Shown here: positions 35,072-43,811 of the stretch, in pieces | How the letters are laid out: each line of letters opens with the position of its first letter | Numbering within the stretch: the first letter of the stretch is position 1 | NCBI GenBank assembly: GCA_006226375.1 | Contig: SBHC01000059.1 | Coordinates: forward strand, 101,868 to 165,867 | Direction of reading: 5' to 3' | DNA from: Deltaproteobacteria bacterium | Lineage (GTDB): Bacteria > Myxococcota_C > UBA6777 | DNA: 64,000 bases | Program-made: the position numbers and the translations under genes | The notes under the pieces: generated by a model | The model's input: only the letters and a program-made list of their open reading frames with translations | What the model was told of the DNA's origin: nothing | Databases searched by the model: none

Positions 35072-37009
35072 ATGACTGCCCGAAAGAGAACCTCAGAGTC
35101 TCAAGGCAAATACGGCGCTAGCGACATTATGATGTTGGAAGGTCTGGAGGCGGTACGCAAACGCCCAGCCATGTACATCGGTGGTGCTCACAAGGCCGGA
35201 TTTCACCACTTGCTGTGGGAGATTGTGGACAACTCTGTGGATGAGGTCATCAACGGTCATGCCTCGGAAATTGAGGTACGCCTTCACTCGGACGGTCGGA
35301 CGGTTTCGGTCTCTGACAATGGGCGTGGGATTCCTGTGGAGCTCCATCCTACATACAAGGTTCCCACATTGGAGTTGATTCTCACAAAACTGCACTCCGG
35401 TGGTAAGTTTAATAGCAGCAACTACCTTCACTCCGGTGGTTTGCACGGTGTGGGGATCTCGGTTGTAAATGCTTTGAGCGAAGCCATGACGGTAGAGGTC
35501 AAGCGAGATGGTGGGAAGCACGCCCAAGACTTCTCTCGTGGAGCGGTAGTGGCGCCCATCAAGCGAGTGGGAAATACCCGTAGTTCTGGTACCTGTGTCA
35601 CGTTTCGCCCGGATCATGAGATCTTCAAAGATGTCGAGGGTTTTGACACCAAGCTTGTGCACGAACGTCTGGACATTACGGCCTATCTACACCGCGGTGT
35701 GCGTATCACCTTCCGCAACGAGGTTGACGGCGAGGAGCACGAGTTCCATCGGGAAGGTGGGCTCGAAGACTACCTGGACCACCTCATCCAAGCCCGCTCC
35801 AAAAAAGCTGCTCACGAAGGCACCTTTGTTCACCGCGGTGACGGTGAGTTGCGGATGGAGCTGGCCCTGGCCTGGACAGAAGCGACAGATGAGGTCTTCA
35901 AATCCTTTGTGAATGGTATTCCGACGCGCTCGGGTGGTACCCATGAGAGTGGCCTGAAAGCGGCTGTGGCCAAAGCTGTCCGAGGCTACATCACAACGCA
36001 CAAGTTGCTTCCCAAAGGCCTGACCATCTCCACCGACGATATCCGAGAAGGGATGGTCGCGCTGCTCAGCGTGTATGTCGGAGAACCTCAATTTCAGGGA
36101 CAGACCAAAGACCGATTGAACAATCCCGAAGTGCAGCCTTTGGTGGACCAGATCGCACGCGCGTCGTTGGAACAGTGGCTGAACGAGAACAGCACAGCGG
36201 CTCGGGCGATTGTCGCTCGCATCATCATGTCGGCTCGTGCTCGCGCGGCTTCGCGTGCAGCGTCTCAGGTTGTTCGACGACAGAGTCCCACTCGTCGATT
36301 GTCTCTGCCTGGAAAGCTCGCGGACTGTTCGCAAGAAGACGCAGACAAGGCCGAACTCTTCATCGTAGAGGGTGACTCCGCTGGTGGCTCTGCCAAGATG
36401 GGCCGTGACCGAAAGACCCAGGCCATCCTGCCCCTTCGTGGTAAGGTCCTGAACACGGAGACTGCGACCCTCAAAAAAGTCCTGAACAATAAGGAAATCA
36501 AGGACATTGTCCAGGCCTTAGGCTGCGGGATTGGGAAGCAGTTTGAGTTGGACAAGCTTCGTTATCACAAGATTATCTTGTTGATGGACGCGGACGCTGA
36601 TGGTCACCACATCGCAACCTTGCTGCTGACTTTCTTTTATCGTCACATGCCTGAGCTGATTAACAACGGACATGTGTATATCGCTCAGCCGCCGCTGTAT
36701 CGCATCTCTTACAGAAGAGAGGTGTTCTGGGCGCTGACAGACGATGAGAAAGACAACATTGTCTCCGACGCACCGCGCAATGCCAACGTGGATATCCAAC
36801 GATTTAAGGGATTGGGTGAGATGATGCCCAAGGTTCTTCGCGATACGACGCTTGACCCCTCCAAGCGCACGTTGCTTCGCGTCAGCATTGACGACCCACT
36901 GCAAACCGACCAGGTGATGAGTGAGCTTCTTGGTCGCGACGCCAACGCTCGCTTCCGCTTCATCATGAACCGGGCGCACGAAGTGGACGAAGTCGACATC
37001 AACGCGTAA
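35072..37009 (+). CDS. parE: DNA topoisomerase IV/gyrase subunit B
   Basis: ATPase subunit of 645 aa, short enough for ParE or the compact form of GyrB. The GHKL ATPase fold shows EIVDNSVDEVINGHA, SVSDNGRGIPVELH and LHSGGLHGVGISVVNALS. The transducer has QTKDRLNN and GGTHESG. TOPRIM motifs are FIVEGDSAGGSAKMGRDR, PLRGKVLN and IILLMDADADGHHI, and the C-terminal QRFKGLGEMMP is intact. It pairs with the upstream subunit A to pass DNA duplexes through one another; decatenation is expected if this is topoisomerase IV. The start ATG has GAGGAG 9 nt upstream. No intein is present in this subunit. Confidence 0.93.
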   Translation: MTARKRTSESQGKYGASDIMMLEGLEAVRKRPAMYIGGAHKAGFHHLLWEIVDNSVDEVINGHASEIEVRLHSDGRTVSVSDNGRGIPVELHPTYKVPTLELILTKLHSGGKFNSSNYLHSGGLHGVGISVVNALSEAMTVEVKRDGGKHAQDFSRGAVVAPIKRVGNTRSSGTCVTFRPDHEIFKDVEGFDTKLVHERLDITAYLHRGVRITFRNEVDGEEHEFHREGGLEDYLDHLIQARSKKAAHEGTFVHRGDGELRMELALAWTEATDEVFKSFVNGIPTRSGGTHESGLKAAVAKAVRGYITTHKLLPKGLTISTDDIREGMVALLSVYVGEPQFQGQTKDRLNNPEVQPLVDQIARASLEQWLNENSTAARAIVARIIMSARARAASRAASQVVRRQSPTRRLSLPGKLADCSQEDADKAELFIVEGDSAGGSAKMGRDRKTQAILPLRGKVLNTETATLKKVLNNKEIKDIVQALGCGIGKQFELDKLRYHKIILLMDADADGHHIATLLLTFFYRHMPELINNGHVYIAQPPLYRISYRREVFWALTDDEKDNIVSDAPRNANVDIQRFKGLGEMMPKVLRDTTLDPSKRTLLRVSIDDPLQTDQVMSELLGRDANARFRFIMNRAHEVDEVDINA

Positions 37010-37070
37010 CGCGTCTCACCACTTCCAATTTTCGTTTCTCCCACAACATAGAGTGCTTTGGGTTTGACTC

Positions 37071-37694
37071 TTATTCTTTGGAGGTGTCGATCTCAGAGAG
37101 TGTGGGCAGAGGTTCGGGGGAGGGAGTGGCCCAGAATCCAAAGAGGGCAGCAGAGAGTCCTGTGAGGAGGAGGTAGCCACCGTATTCCAGGTGGAAACTT
37201 ACCATCTTGACCTGCTGCTTGGGCATGTTGAACTCGGCCGGCCGGTTGGCGTACGCGGGGTAAAGCAAGCACGCTATTCCTGCGAGTATGACAAGAGTTC
37301 CCGCGAGGCGTTGGCCGAAGGTTGGTCCACGCATCGCAAACCAAAGCCCGAGCAGCCCGGCGAACAGAAAACAGCCAAAGGCTCCCCAGTAAGAGGGAAA
37401 TCCACGCTTGAGCATAGCGATGGGATCTTTTTTGGGTTTGGGTGGCTTTTTGGTCTTCTTTTTGAAGAAGGACATCATCATGCTGCCGAAGCCTGCAAGC
37501 TTTTGTTGGACTTGGAGCATTCCTTCAACAACATCCGGCATCTTCCCAGAGGCAAAGTTGTACCCACTGAACGCGACCTTTTGTTGCTTTTGGTTTAATG
37601 GGCTTTTGCAGGACAGAGCAAACCAAGGGAGGAAGAAGGCTATGGCTGCAGCGGTTGCGCCAGGAAAAGGTAGCCAACGAAGTTGTTGTCGCAT
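37071..37694 (-). CDS. Hypothetical four-helix integral membrane protein
   Basis: Protein of 207 aa, not recognised. Four hydrophobic segments are evident: ATAAAIAFFLPWFALSC near the start, WGAFGCFLFAGLLGLWFAM, LAGTLVILAGIACLLYPAYA and YGGYLLLTGLSAALFGFWA. Between the first and second is a basic loop with a Lys/Pro run (FFKKKTKKPPKPKK) that is probably cytoplasmic or at the membrane surface. GAGGA lies 6 nt before the ATG. It is downstream of the two VWA-protein genes on the same strand (218 bp gap) and converges with the topoisomerase subunit B gene. The pattern (first TM followed by SCKSPL) recalls small myxobacterial membrane proteins of unknown role. Confidence 0.7.
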   Translation of the reverse strand: MRQQLRWLPFPGATAAAIAFFLPWFALSCKSPLNQKQQKVAFSGYNFASGKMPDVVEGMLQVQQKLAGFGSMMMSFFKKKTKKPPKPKKDPIAMLKRGFPSYWGAFGCFLFAGLLGLWFAMRGPTFGQRLAGTLVILAGIACLLYPAYANRPAEFNMPKQQVKMVSFHLEYGGYLLLTGLSAALFGFWATPSPEPLPTLSEIDTSKE

Positions 37695-37912
37695 GGATTG
37701 TCCTCAAATGAGACGGTGAAAAGGCGGGCTGGAAGACACCTGTTGAAAGAACAAGAGGTGGGGGACTCTCATTCCTCTGTTTCTTAATTATGGATAACGC
37801 TCGACGCTGAAAAAGTCCAGACTACAAGCTAGAAAAGGAGGCTGAGGTCTGTGGGGGGAGATATGTCTTAGAAGAGAGCATGAAAGAACAGAGGAGGGGC
37901 AGCAGGAAGGGG
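37695..37912. other. Intergenic region
   Basis: 218 bp between the VWA protein gene and the membrane protein gene, both on the minus strand. It is pyrimidine-rich on the minus strand. I saw no clear promoter pair or terminator hairpin here. Confidence 0.3.
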
Positions 37913-40372
37913 TTACTGTTGGTAGCGACGGCGAAGCTCAACACCACCCAAGAGGAGAAGGAAGACCATCAGGAGGGTTCCAATCGGAAGCTGGTTGCTG
38001 TTGGCGTTGCACAGGCATCCGGGAGCCTTGCGGGTGTCGTCGCCGTCGGTGCCTGGTGTAGTGTTGCCACCATCTTTGTTCTCGTCGCCTTCGGGAGTGT
38101 TCGGGTTCAAGGTTCCGTCAGGAGTTGTTGTGTTGCCTTCTTCGCCGTTGTTGGGACCGCCATCTGCACCGGGCGTGACGTTTCCATCTGCTCCAGGTGT
38201 GACGTTTCCGTCTGCGTTGGCGTTGCCTTCAGGTTGGGGCAGGGGGTCTTCTTTGGGTGGCGGTGTGGAGCCACCGTAACATTGGCCTTTGTAGCAGCGG
38301 TCTGAGCCGGGACACTTAATGTGTAGGCAGGGATCGCCGATGCATTTGCCATCTTCGCAGTATTCGCCTTCTGCGCAGCTTACGCCGTAGCAGGGGTGCT
38401 GGGGAATGTCCACACATTGACCGTCTTTGCAGACCTGACCGTCTTTGCAAGAGGCTGCCTTGCAGGGGTCGGGTTCGCACTTACCGTCTTTGCAGGTGGA
38501 GCCATCCACGCATTGGACGTTGGAGCAAGTCTCAACACACTTGCCTTCGCGGCAGAAGGTTCGGTCCTTGCAGGTGACGCTAGCGCATGGGTCGGACACA
38601 CACTTGCCTTTTTCGCATCGTTGACCGTTTTTGCAGCCGATGGTGGTGCAGTCGTTGTTGGTGGGCTTCGCTACGCAGCGGCCCTGAACACACACTTCGC
38701 TGGACTTGCATTGGATGTCTTTGCAAACGTTGATGCATTGACCGTCTTTGCAGGTCTCATCGTTGCCGCATCGAACACGTCGGCAGGGATCTTCGACGCA
38801 AGCGCCGTTGACACAGCGGAAGCCGCCGCTGCATTCCTGCTTGCAAGCTTTGTAGCAGAGGCCGTTGACACATTTCGGGCAGTCGGTGGTGGTCTTCACA
38901 TCATCGACGGTGCCGTTGCAGTCGTCATCGCGTCCGTTGCACAGCTCGGTGACGGGCTTTTGTGCGTTGCACTGTTCCCAGCTGCCGTTGACGCAAGTCT
39001 CGGTTCCTGCTCCGCAAATCGAACGACAGGCGCGGCTGAGGTTGTCATCCACCTTGCCGTTGCAGTCGTTGTCTTTTCCGTCACAGACTTCAGCTTCAGG
39101 CTTGGGGCCGGTGCAGTTGATCCACTTTCCTTCTTTGCAGGTCTCTTCGCCAGCACCACAAGCTGTTTGGCAAGTCTGGGTCAGGTTTTCGTCGATCTGA
39201 CCATTGCAGTCGTCGTCTTTGTTGTTGCAGGTCTCTTTGACGGGTTCGCGGGCGCTACACTTGCCCCACTGTCCAGCGGTGCAGGTCTCGTTGCCTTTTT
39301 CACACTTGGTCTCGCAGGGGCGGGTGTTGCCGTCGATCTTGCCGTCGCAGTCGTCGTCTTTGTTGTTGCAGGTTTCGGTTTTGGGTTGTGGTGCGTTGCA
39401 GTTGACCCACTTGCCTGCAGAGCAGGTTTCGATGCCCTTGCCACACTTCGAGGAACAGTTGCGCTGCAAGCCATCGTCCACTTTGCCGTTGCAGTCATCA
39501 TCGATGTTGTTGCAGGTCTCTGGAGAGGGCTGACGTTGGGTGGAGCAAGCTCCCCACTTACCTTTGGAACAGGTTGAAGTTCCTGGACCACAGTTCCCCG
39601 TACAAGCTTTGGTCAAGCCTTCATCAACCTGACCATCACAGTCATCGTCTGCGTTGTTGCACTCTTCTTTGGAGGCCGCATTGGCGATGTCTTTCATCGC
39701 AGCGTTCAATTCGCTGCTGCTGTTGGCCTGGTAGTATTTTCGTGAGCCACTGCGAGCGGTTCCGCCTGATGTTGCGATGTCATTGAGGCAGGTGGGGCTA
39801 ACGCCTGTACCAAAGCCGATGACATAGGTCTTAAAACCAGCTTTGTTGAGGTTGGCGGCTTCCGTTTGGGCACAGGAGGCTTGACCGTCTGTGATGAACA
39901 TGACGCTACGCTTCCGACCCTTGACGGAGTCAGCGTTCTTGGTCGCGTTGAGGTGGCTGAGTGAAGTGCTCAGCGCTGCTCGGAGATTGGTACCACCGCC
40001 AGCACCGTAGCGAGCCAACTGAGTTTGCAAGGCAGAGACACAGTTGTTTCCAGCGCTGCGACAGGTGATCAGGCTGTAGGCCACTGCGGCACCGCTGTCG
40101 AACACAACAAGACCGAAGCCCAGCTTGCCTTTGTAAGAGTTGGTAATCGTCTTAATCGCGCTGGTCGCCTGGGACCACTTGGTCCCCGACATACTTCCTG
40201 ACTTATCAAGAACAATGAGCAGGTCCGGAGCATCACACGCTGCTTCCGCATTTGGGACGCCGGCTCCAACCAGAACAAAAAGTAGAGCTGCCATCCAGGC
40301 CAAGCACCATCGGCTCAGAAAAGAGCCTCTGCGTTGGGTCTGTGCGCTACAAGTTGAATTGTACAAGAACAT
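37913..40372 (-). CDS. Secreted VWA-domain protein with MopE-like and Cys-rich repeats, MYXO-CTERM-like anchor
   Basis: Protein of 819 aa. A signal peptide (WMAALLFVLVGAGVPNAEA) precedes a VWA domain with an intact MIDAS motif (LLIVLDKSGSMSG, later FITDGQAS). Then come six repeats like CNNADDDCDGQVDE, the MopE-type acidic motif, each followed by C-x-CGPGTSTCSKGKW. Six to eight four-cysteine modules (CKDGQVCKDGQC) follow. A Gly/Asn/Asp/Thr-rich linker ends in APGCLCNANSNQLP, a hydrophobic helix and RRR, the layout of a MYXO-CTERM-type sorting signal. The ATG at 40372 has GGGAG about 6 nt upstream; an adjacent GTG at 40375 is also in frame. It is likely an adhesive or calcium-binding surface protein, paralogous to the next gene. 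Confidence 0.88.
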   Translation of the reverse strand: MFLYNSTCSAQTQRRGSFLSRWCLAWMAALLFVLVGAGVPNAEAACDAPDLLIVLDKSGSMSGTKWSQATSAIKTITNSYKGKLGFGLVVFDSGAAVAYSLITCRSAGNNCVSALQTQLARYGAGGGTNLRAALSTSLSHLNATKNADSVKGRKRSVMFITDGQASCAQTEAANLNKAGFKTYVIGFGTGVSPTCLNDIATSGGTARSGSRKYYQANSSSELNAAMKDIANAASKEECNNADDDCDGQVDEGLTKACTGNCGPGTSTCSKGKWGACSTQRQPSPETCNNIDDDCNGKVDDGLQRNCSSKCGKGIETCSAGKWVNCNAPQPKTETCNNKDDDCDGKIDGNTRPCETKCEKGNETCTAGQWGKCSAREPVKETCNNKDDDCNGQIDENLTQTCQTACGAGEETCKEGKWINCTGPKPEAEVCDGKDNDCNGKVDDNLSRACRSICGAGTETCVNGSWEQCNAQKPVTELCNGRDDDCNGTVDDVKTTTDCPKCVNGLCYKACKQECSGGFRCVNGACVEDPCRRVRCGNDETCKDGQCINVCKDIQCKSSEVCVQGRCVAKPTNNDCTTIGCKNGQRCEKGKCVSDPCASVTCKDRTFCREGKCVETCSNVQCVDGSTCKDGKCEPDPCKAASCKDGQVCKDGQCVDIPQHPCYGVSCAEGEYCEDGKCIGDPCLHIKCPGSDRCYKGQCYGGSTPPPKEDPLPQPEGNANADGNVTPGADGNVTPGADGGPNNGEEGNTTTPDGTLNPNTPEGDENKDGGNTTPGTDGDDTRKAPGCLCNANSNQLPIGTLLMVFLLLLGGVELRRRYQQ

Positions 40373-40468
40373 CACCTTCTCCCTTGCATCCAGAAGGATT
40401 ATGTAACTGTGAGCGCACAGATGCGTCGCTCCATCGATAACGAATCATACATACCAAGAATCAATTGT

Positions 40469-42505
40469 TTACGAACGTCGGCGAATGACCATCGCGAAGA
40501 ACAAGACAAAGAAGACAAGTGAGAAGGGCAACGAGCCTGCGTCACTGTTGGCAGTACACAGACAGCCGCCTGTGCCACGTCCAGGCCCACCGCCGTTGGT
40601 GTTGTCTCCAGGTCCGCCGCCACCATTGGTGTTGTTCGGGTCGGTGCTGTTGTTGCCAGGTCCGCCGTTGTTGTTTCCGCTGCCGCCGTTGTTGGTGTTT
40701 CCATTGCCGCCGTTGTTGGTGTTTCCATTGCCGCCGTTGTTGGTGTTTCCGTTGCCATTGCCTCCATCAACAGGAGGTGGTGGGGGAGGTCCGTTGGAGC
40801 CGTAGCACTGACCATCGGTGCAACTCTGACCTTCCGGACATTTGACGTTGTTGCAAGGCTTGTCCACGCACTTGGTTCCCTGGCAGACTTGGCCGGAGCC
40901 ACAAGCGGGCTGGCAGGTGTCGGCCACACATTTTCCGCCGACACAGCTTTGACCTGCGCCACACTTCCCGTCGCAAGGTACGGGTACACAGACGCCGTTG
41001 TTGCAGGATGTTCCTGCGGCGCAGCTAACTGTCGCACAAGAAATCTTACAAACGCCATTGACGCAGTATTGGTTGGCTGCACACTTGACGCCCCGGCATG
41101 GGTCCGACACACAAACCTTGTTTTTGCAAACTTGGTTGGTGGAGCACTCGGCGCCGGGTTGGTTGCAGTCGTTGACCACACAACGTCCGAGGCGACAGAC
41201 TTTTCCGCTCTCGCAAGCAGGAGTACAGGGCTTGTCCACACAGACACCTTGCTGGCAGATCTTCGCTCCGATGCACTCACCGTTTTTGCATTTGGGATAG
41301 CAAACGCCTTTCTCACAAGAGCCGCTACAATCTGCGAGGTTGCCTTCGTCGACTTGACCATCGCAGTTGTTGTCTTTGCCGTCGCAGATTTCTTCGGTGG
41401 GTTGAGGCGCTGTACATGTGCTCCAGTCGGCCTGGATGCAAGCCTGGACACCTTTGCCACACTTGGAGGTGCAGGCGCGAGTGACTCCCTCGTCAACCTG
41501 ACCGTTGCAGTTGTTGTCCTTGCCGTCGCAGACTTCTGTGGCGGGCTTGGGCGCGGAGCAGTTAACCCACTTGCCTTTGGAGCAGGTCTCTGTTCCTTTG
41601 CCGCAGGCGTTGGAGCAGTTGCGCTTGAGACCGTCGTCGATTTGGCCGTTGCAGTCGTCATCTTTGTTGTTACAGACTTCAGGCGAGGGTTGGCGTTGTG
41701 TGCTGCACTGGCTCCACTTGCCCGACTTGCACACTCGGGTTCCTTCTCCACATTGGCCTTGGCACTTTTCTGAGAAGTCATCCACCGTTCCATCGCAGTC
41801 GTTGTCCTTGTTGTCACAGATCTCTTTGGACGCGCCGCTGGCAATTTGGTCGAGTGCTTGCTGGAGTGAGGAGAGGCTGTTGGCCTGGTAGTACTTGTTG
41901 GTTCCACCGGCTTGAGCCATCGCTTGGAGTTGGGATGCATTAACGCCAGAACCAAAGCCAATCACAAAGGTCTTGACGTCGTAGTTCTTGCCTGCAACTG
42001 GGATGCGTCGTAGAGCGGTGACTGCTGGAACAACATCGCTTCCACATTCGTTCGGCATCCCGTCAGTAATAAGAACGACAAATCGGCGTCTTTCTTTAAT
42101 TGAGTCGCGGGGAATGACGTACGATTGGAAGTGCTTGTAGGCGTCTTGAAGCGCACATTTCATGGCTGTGCGGCCTGTTGGCTTGAGTCGGCTGAGCGCG
42201 CTTTGGATGGCACTGGTTGTGTTTCGCCCCACAGAAACATACAGGCGAGAACTCGATTCAAAGGCGATAAGCCCGAGCTGGAGCTTGGCGCCAAATTTAC
42301 CAAGAAGGGTGTTGATCGCTTTGACTGCGTCGTTCCACTTGTTGTTGCTGGACATACTGCCCGAGTGATCGAGGATGATGAGCAGATCGGAGGGCTCACA
42401 GTTGGCGGCCGATTGCGCCTGGGCGGCAAGCATGGGCAAACCCAGGAACAGCATCAGCCCGAGCAGTCCGCTTACGGCACTTCGAGGAAACGACAATGAC
42501 CTCAT
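40469..42505 (-). CDS. Secreted VWA-domain protein, paralogue, with MYXO-CTERM-like anchor
   Basis: Protein of 678 aa with the same plan as its neighbour. A signal peptide ends LAAQAQS; the VWA domain has LLIILDHSGSMSS and VLITDGMPNECG; four MopE-like motifs follow (CDNKDNDCDGTVDD, CNGQVDEG) and then about eight four-cysteine modules. A long linker is built of Asn/Gly with an 8-residue tandem repeat (NGNTNNGG). The end is GGCLCTANSDAGSLPF, a hydrophobic helix of about 15 residues, then RRRS. It lies 96 bp upstream of the paralogue on the same strand, so the two probably arose by duplication and may be co-transcribed. No strong ribosome binding site is seen before the ATG. A surface-anchored adhesin role is inferred. 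Confidence 0.88.
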   Translation of the reverse strand: MRSLSFPRSAVSGLLGLMLFLGLPMLAAQAQSAANCEPSDLLIILDHSGSMSSNNKWNDAVKAINTLLGKFGAKLQLGLIAFESSSRLYVSVGRNTTSAIQSALSRLKPTGRTAMKCALQDAYKHFQSYVIPRDSIKERRRFVVLITDGMPNECGSDVVPAVTALRRIPVAGKNYDVKTFVIGFGSGVNASQLQAMAQAGGTNKYYQANSLSSLQQALDQIASGASKEICDNKDNDCDGTVDDFSEKCQGQCGEGTRVCKSGKWSQCSTQRQPSPEVCNNKDDDCNGQIDDGLKRNCSNACGKGTETCSKGKWVNCSAPKPATEVCDGKDNNCNGQVDEGVTRACTSKCGKGVQACIQADWSTCTAPQPTEEICDGKDNNCDGQVDEGNLADCSGSCEKGVCYPKCKNGECIGAKICQQGVCVDKPCTPACESGKVCRLGRCVVNDCNQPGAECSTNQVCKNKVCVSDPCRGVKCAANQYCVNGVCKISCATVSCAAGTSCNNGVCVPVPCDGKCGAGQSCVGGKCVADTCQPACGSGQVCQGTKCVDKPCNNVKCPEGQSCTDGQCYGSNGPPPPPPVDGGNGNGNTNNGGNGNTNNGGNGNTNNGGSGNNNGGPGNNSTDPNNTNGGGGPGDNTNGGGPGRGTGGCLCTANSDAGSLPFSLVFFVLFFAMVIRRRS
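40682..40753 (-). repeat. Three tandem 24 bp repeats encoding an Asn/Gly linker
   Basis: Three near-perfect 24 bp units (40682-40705, 40706-40729, 40730-40753) encode NGNTNNGG in the linker before the C-terminal anchor of the VWA protein. Only the last unit differs, by one base. The reading frame is kept, so copy number could vary between strains. Confidence 0.8.
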
Positions 42506-43026
42506 CCTAACACCCCAATGTTTGTGGTTTGAGCTTTCAACGATCCCTTGTTTGGGAACACAAGAGCCCGCTCTTGTTCTTCCCTATCTTAACCGAAAGT
42601 TTACGCGAAAGTTGTGTCAACTGCGAAAGAAATTTTGCCAAAACGGCAAAATGGTGACGGCAGTTCTGCCTTCGCCCTGTGGGATGGGAGAAAGCTATGA
42701 ATCAAAACCCAACGATCGTTTTGACACTCTTGTGGGCTTCGATTATGCTATTTCTCTCTTCGGATGAGTGATACAAAGGTGGAAAACAATCCAATACAAC
42801 AATGAAGCTTCCAGTCCAACCAGCCGTATTCCCATCCAAAGATGAGAGAAGTCTGCTACAAAAAACAGACCTCTGCTCGGCCTTGTGAGATCGTGCTGGT
42901 CTTCGATCTCTCTCCGAAAAGAACAATCCATGCCACGACTTGCGCGATCGCATACACGTCGCTATGGTAGCAAAGGCACTGGATCAGGTCAAGCTACACT
43001 GAAGCAATTGCGAGGAACGTTCACCT
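42506..43026. other. Divergent intergenic region upstream of the VWA protein genes
   Basis: 521 bp without a gene. It holds a strong imperfect hairpin (42554-42584: GGGAA, then ACAAGAG-CCCG-CTCTTGT, then TTCCC), a perfect -35-like TTGACA on the minus strand (42620-42615) without a clear -10, and a palindrome at 42632-42652 just upstream of it. The right half (about 42660-43010) shows no clear signals apart from the ribosome binding site GAGGAA before the plus gene. Confidence 0.45.
42632..42652. promoter_or_regulatory. Perfect palindrome upstream of VWA gene promoter, candidate operator
   Basis: ATTTTGCC-AAAAC-GGCAAAAT is a perfect 8 bp inverted repeat with a 5 bp centre. It lies 12 bp upstream of a TTGACA box that points to the VWA protein gene, a position typical of an activator site. 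The regulator is unknown. Confidence 0.4.
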
Positions 43027-43809
43027 ATGGCTGCTCGAAAACGAGACACTGGCTTAAACGATACGTTGGATGCGCTGGAAAAGAAAATCGATCAATGTCG
43101 TGTACTGTACGAGCTTTGGTTCAATGGCGTGGAAAAGCGAGAGCCCGTGTGGCACCGCCAGGACATCAACCGGCAGCTCACACGATTGCGGCGAGAGTCC
43201 AGGGAGATTAGCAGCCCTGTGGACAGGTTCCGGTTCCGGAACATTCAGGCTCGCTTTAATTCCTTGGTCCAATACTGGAACCGGGTCAATCTCCAACGTG
43301 AACGTGGGACGTACCACAAAGATGTTAAGCGTCGAAAGCGTCGCATGGGCGATGTCGATATTAAGGTCGGGGCGGCGCTGGACGAGAAGGGCGCTTCAAC
43401 AGAAGCAACGCAACAGGAGGTCCGAGCCCACTCGATTGACGAGGAAGGGAACGAGGACCTGACCAACAGCCTGGAGGCTGCAGCAGAAGCAGCGGCGGCT
43501 TCCCAGACAGCGCAACAACAGCAAGCACGGAAACAGGCAGACAAAGACAACGCTCCCGGCGTCGCTGCAGCAGCAAGAGCCGAGCAAGCTGTCTCAGAGC
43601 AGCGCATGCAGCAGATCTATCGAACGTACTTGAAAGCTCGTGAGCGAACCCAGGAGTCCACCAACGTAAGCTACGACGCTGTGGCCCGCTCCATCCATCA
43701 GCAAATCCCCAAGCTGAAAGAGAAAGGCTACAACGACGTAGACTTCAAGGTGGTGATTCGCAACGGCAAAGCAGCCATTCGACCTGTCGCCAAAAAACAA
43801 GACGAATAA
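43027..43809 (+). CDS. Hypothetical coiled-coil protein, MXAN_5187-like
   Basis: Protein of 260 aa. Residues 1-105 are basic and helical (KKIDQCRVLYELWFNGVEKREP, IQARFNSLVQYWNRVNLQRERG). A central Ala/Gln/Glu-rich low-complexity segment (about 130-185) is probably disordered or coiled coil. The C-terminus (about 195-255: QIYRTYLKARERTQEST, YDAVARSIHQQIPKLKEK, VDFKVVIRNGKAAIRPV) resembles what I recall of the MXAN_5187 C-terminal domain of Myxococcus, whose function is unknown. There is no signal peptide, so it is cytoplasmic. The ATG has GAGGAA 9 nt upstream. The next gene begins 2 nt after its stop. Confidence 0.75.
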   Translation: MAARKRDTGLNDTLDALEKKIDQCRVLYELWFNGVEKREPVWHRQDINRQLTRLRRESREISSPVDRFRFRNIQARFNSLVQYWNRVNLQRERGTYHKDVKRRKRRMGDVDIKVGAALDEKGASTEATQQEVRAHSIDEEGNEDLTNSLEAAAEAAAASQTAQQQQARKQADKDNAPGVAAAARAEQAVSEQRMQQIYRTYLKARERTQESTNVSYDAVARSIHQQIPKLKEKGYNDVDFKVVIRNGKAAIRPVAKKQDE

Positions 43810-43811
43810 CC

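Noticed and set aside
40399..41961. 520-codon minus frame with Thr/Ala-rich product overlapping the second VWA gene
   Set aside because: It is a frame-shifted reading of the MopE-like and cysteine repeats; the VWA, repeats and anchor are all in the other frame.
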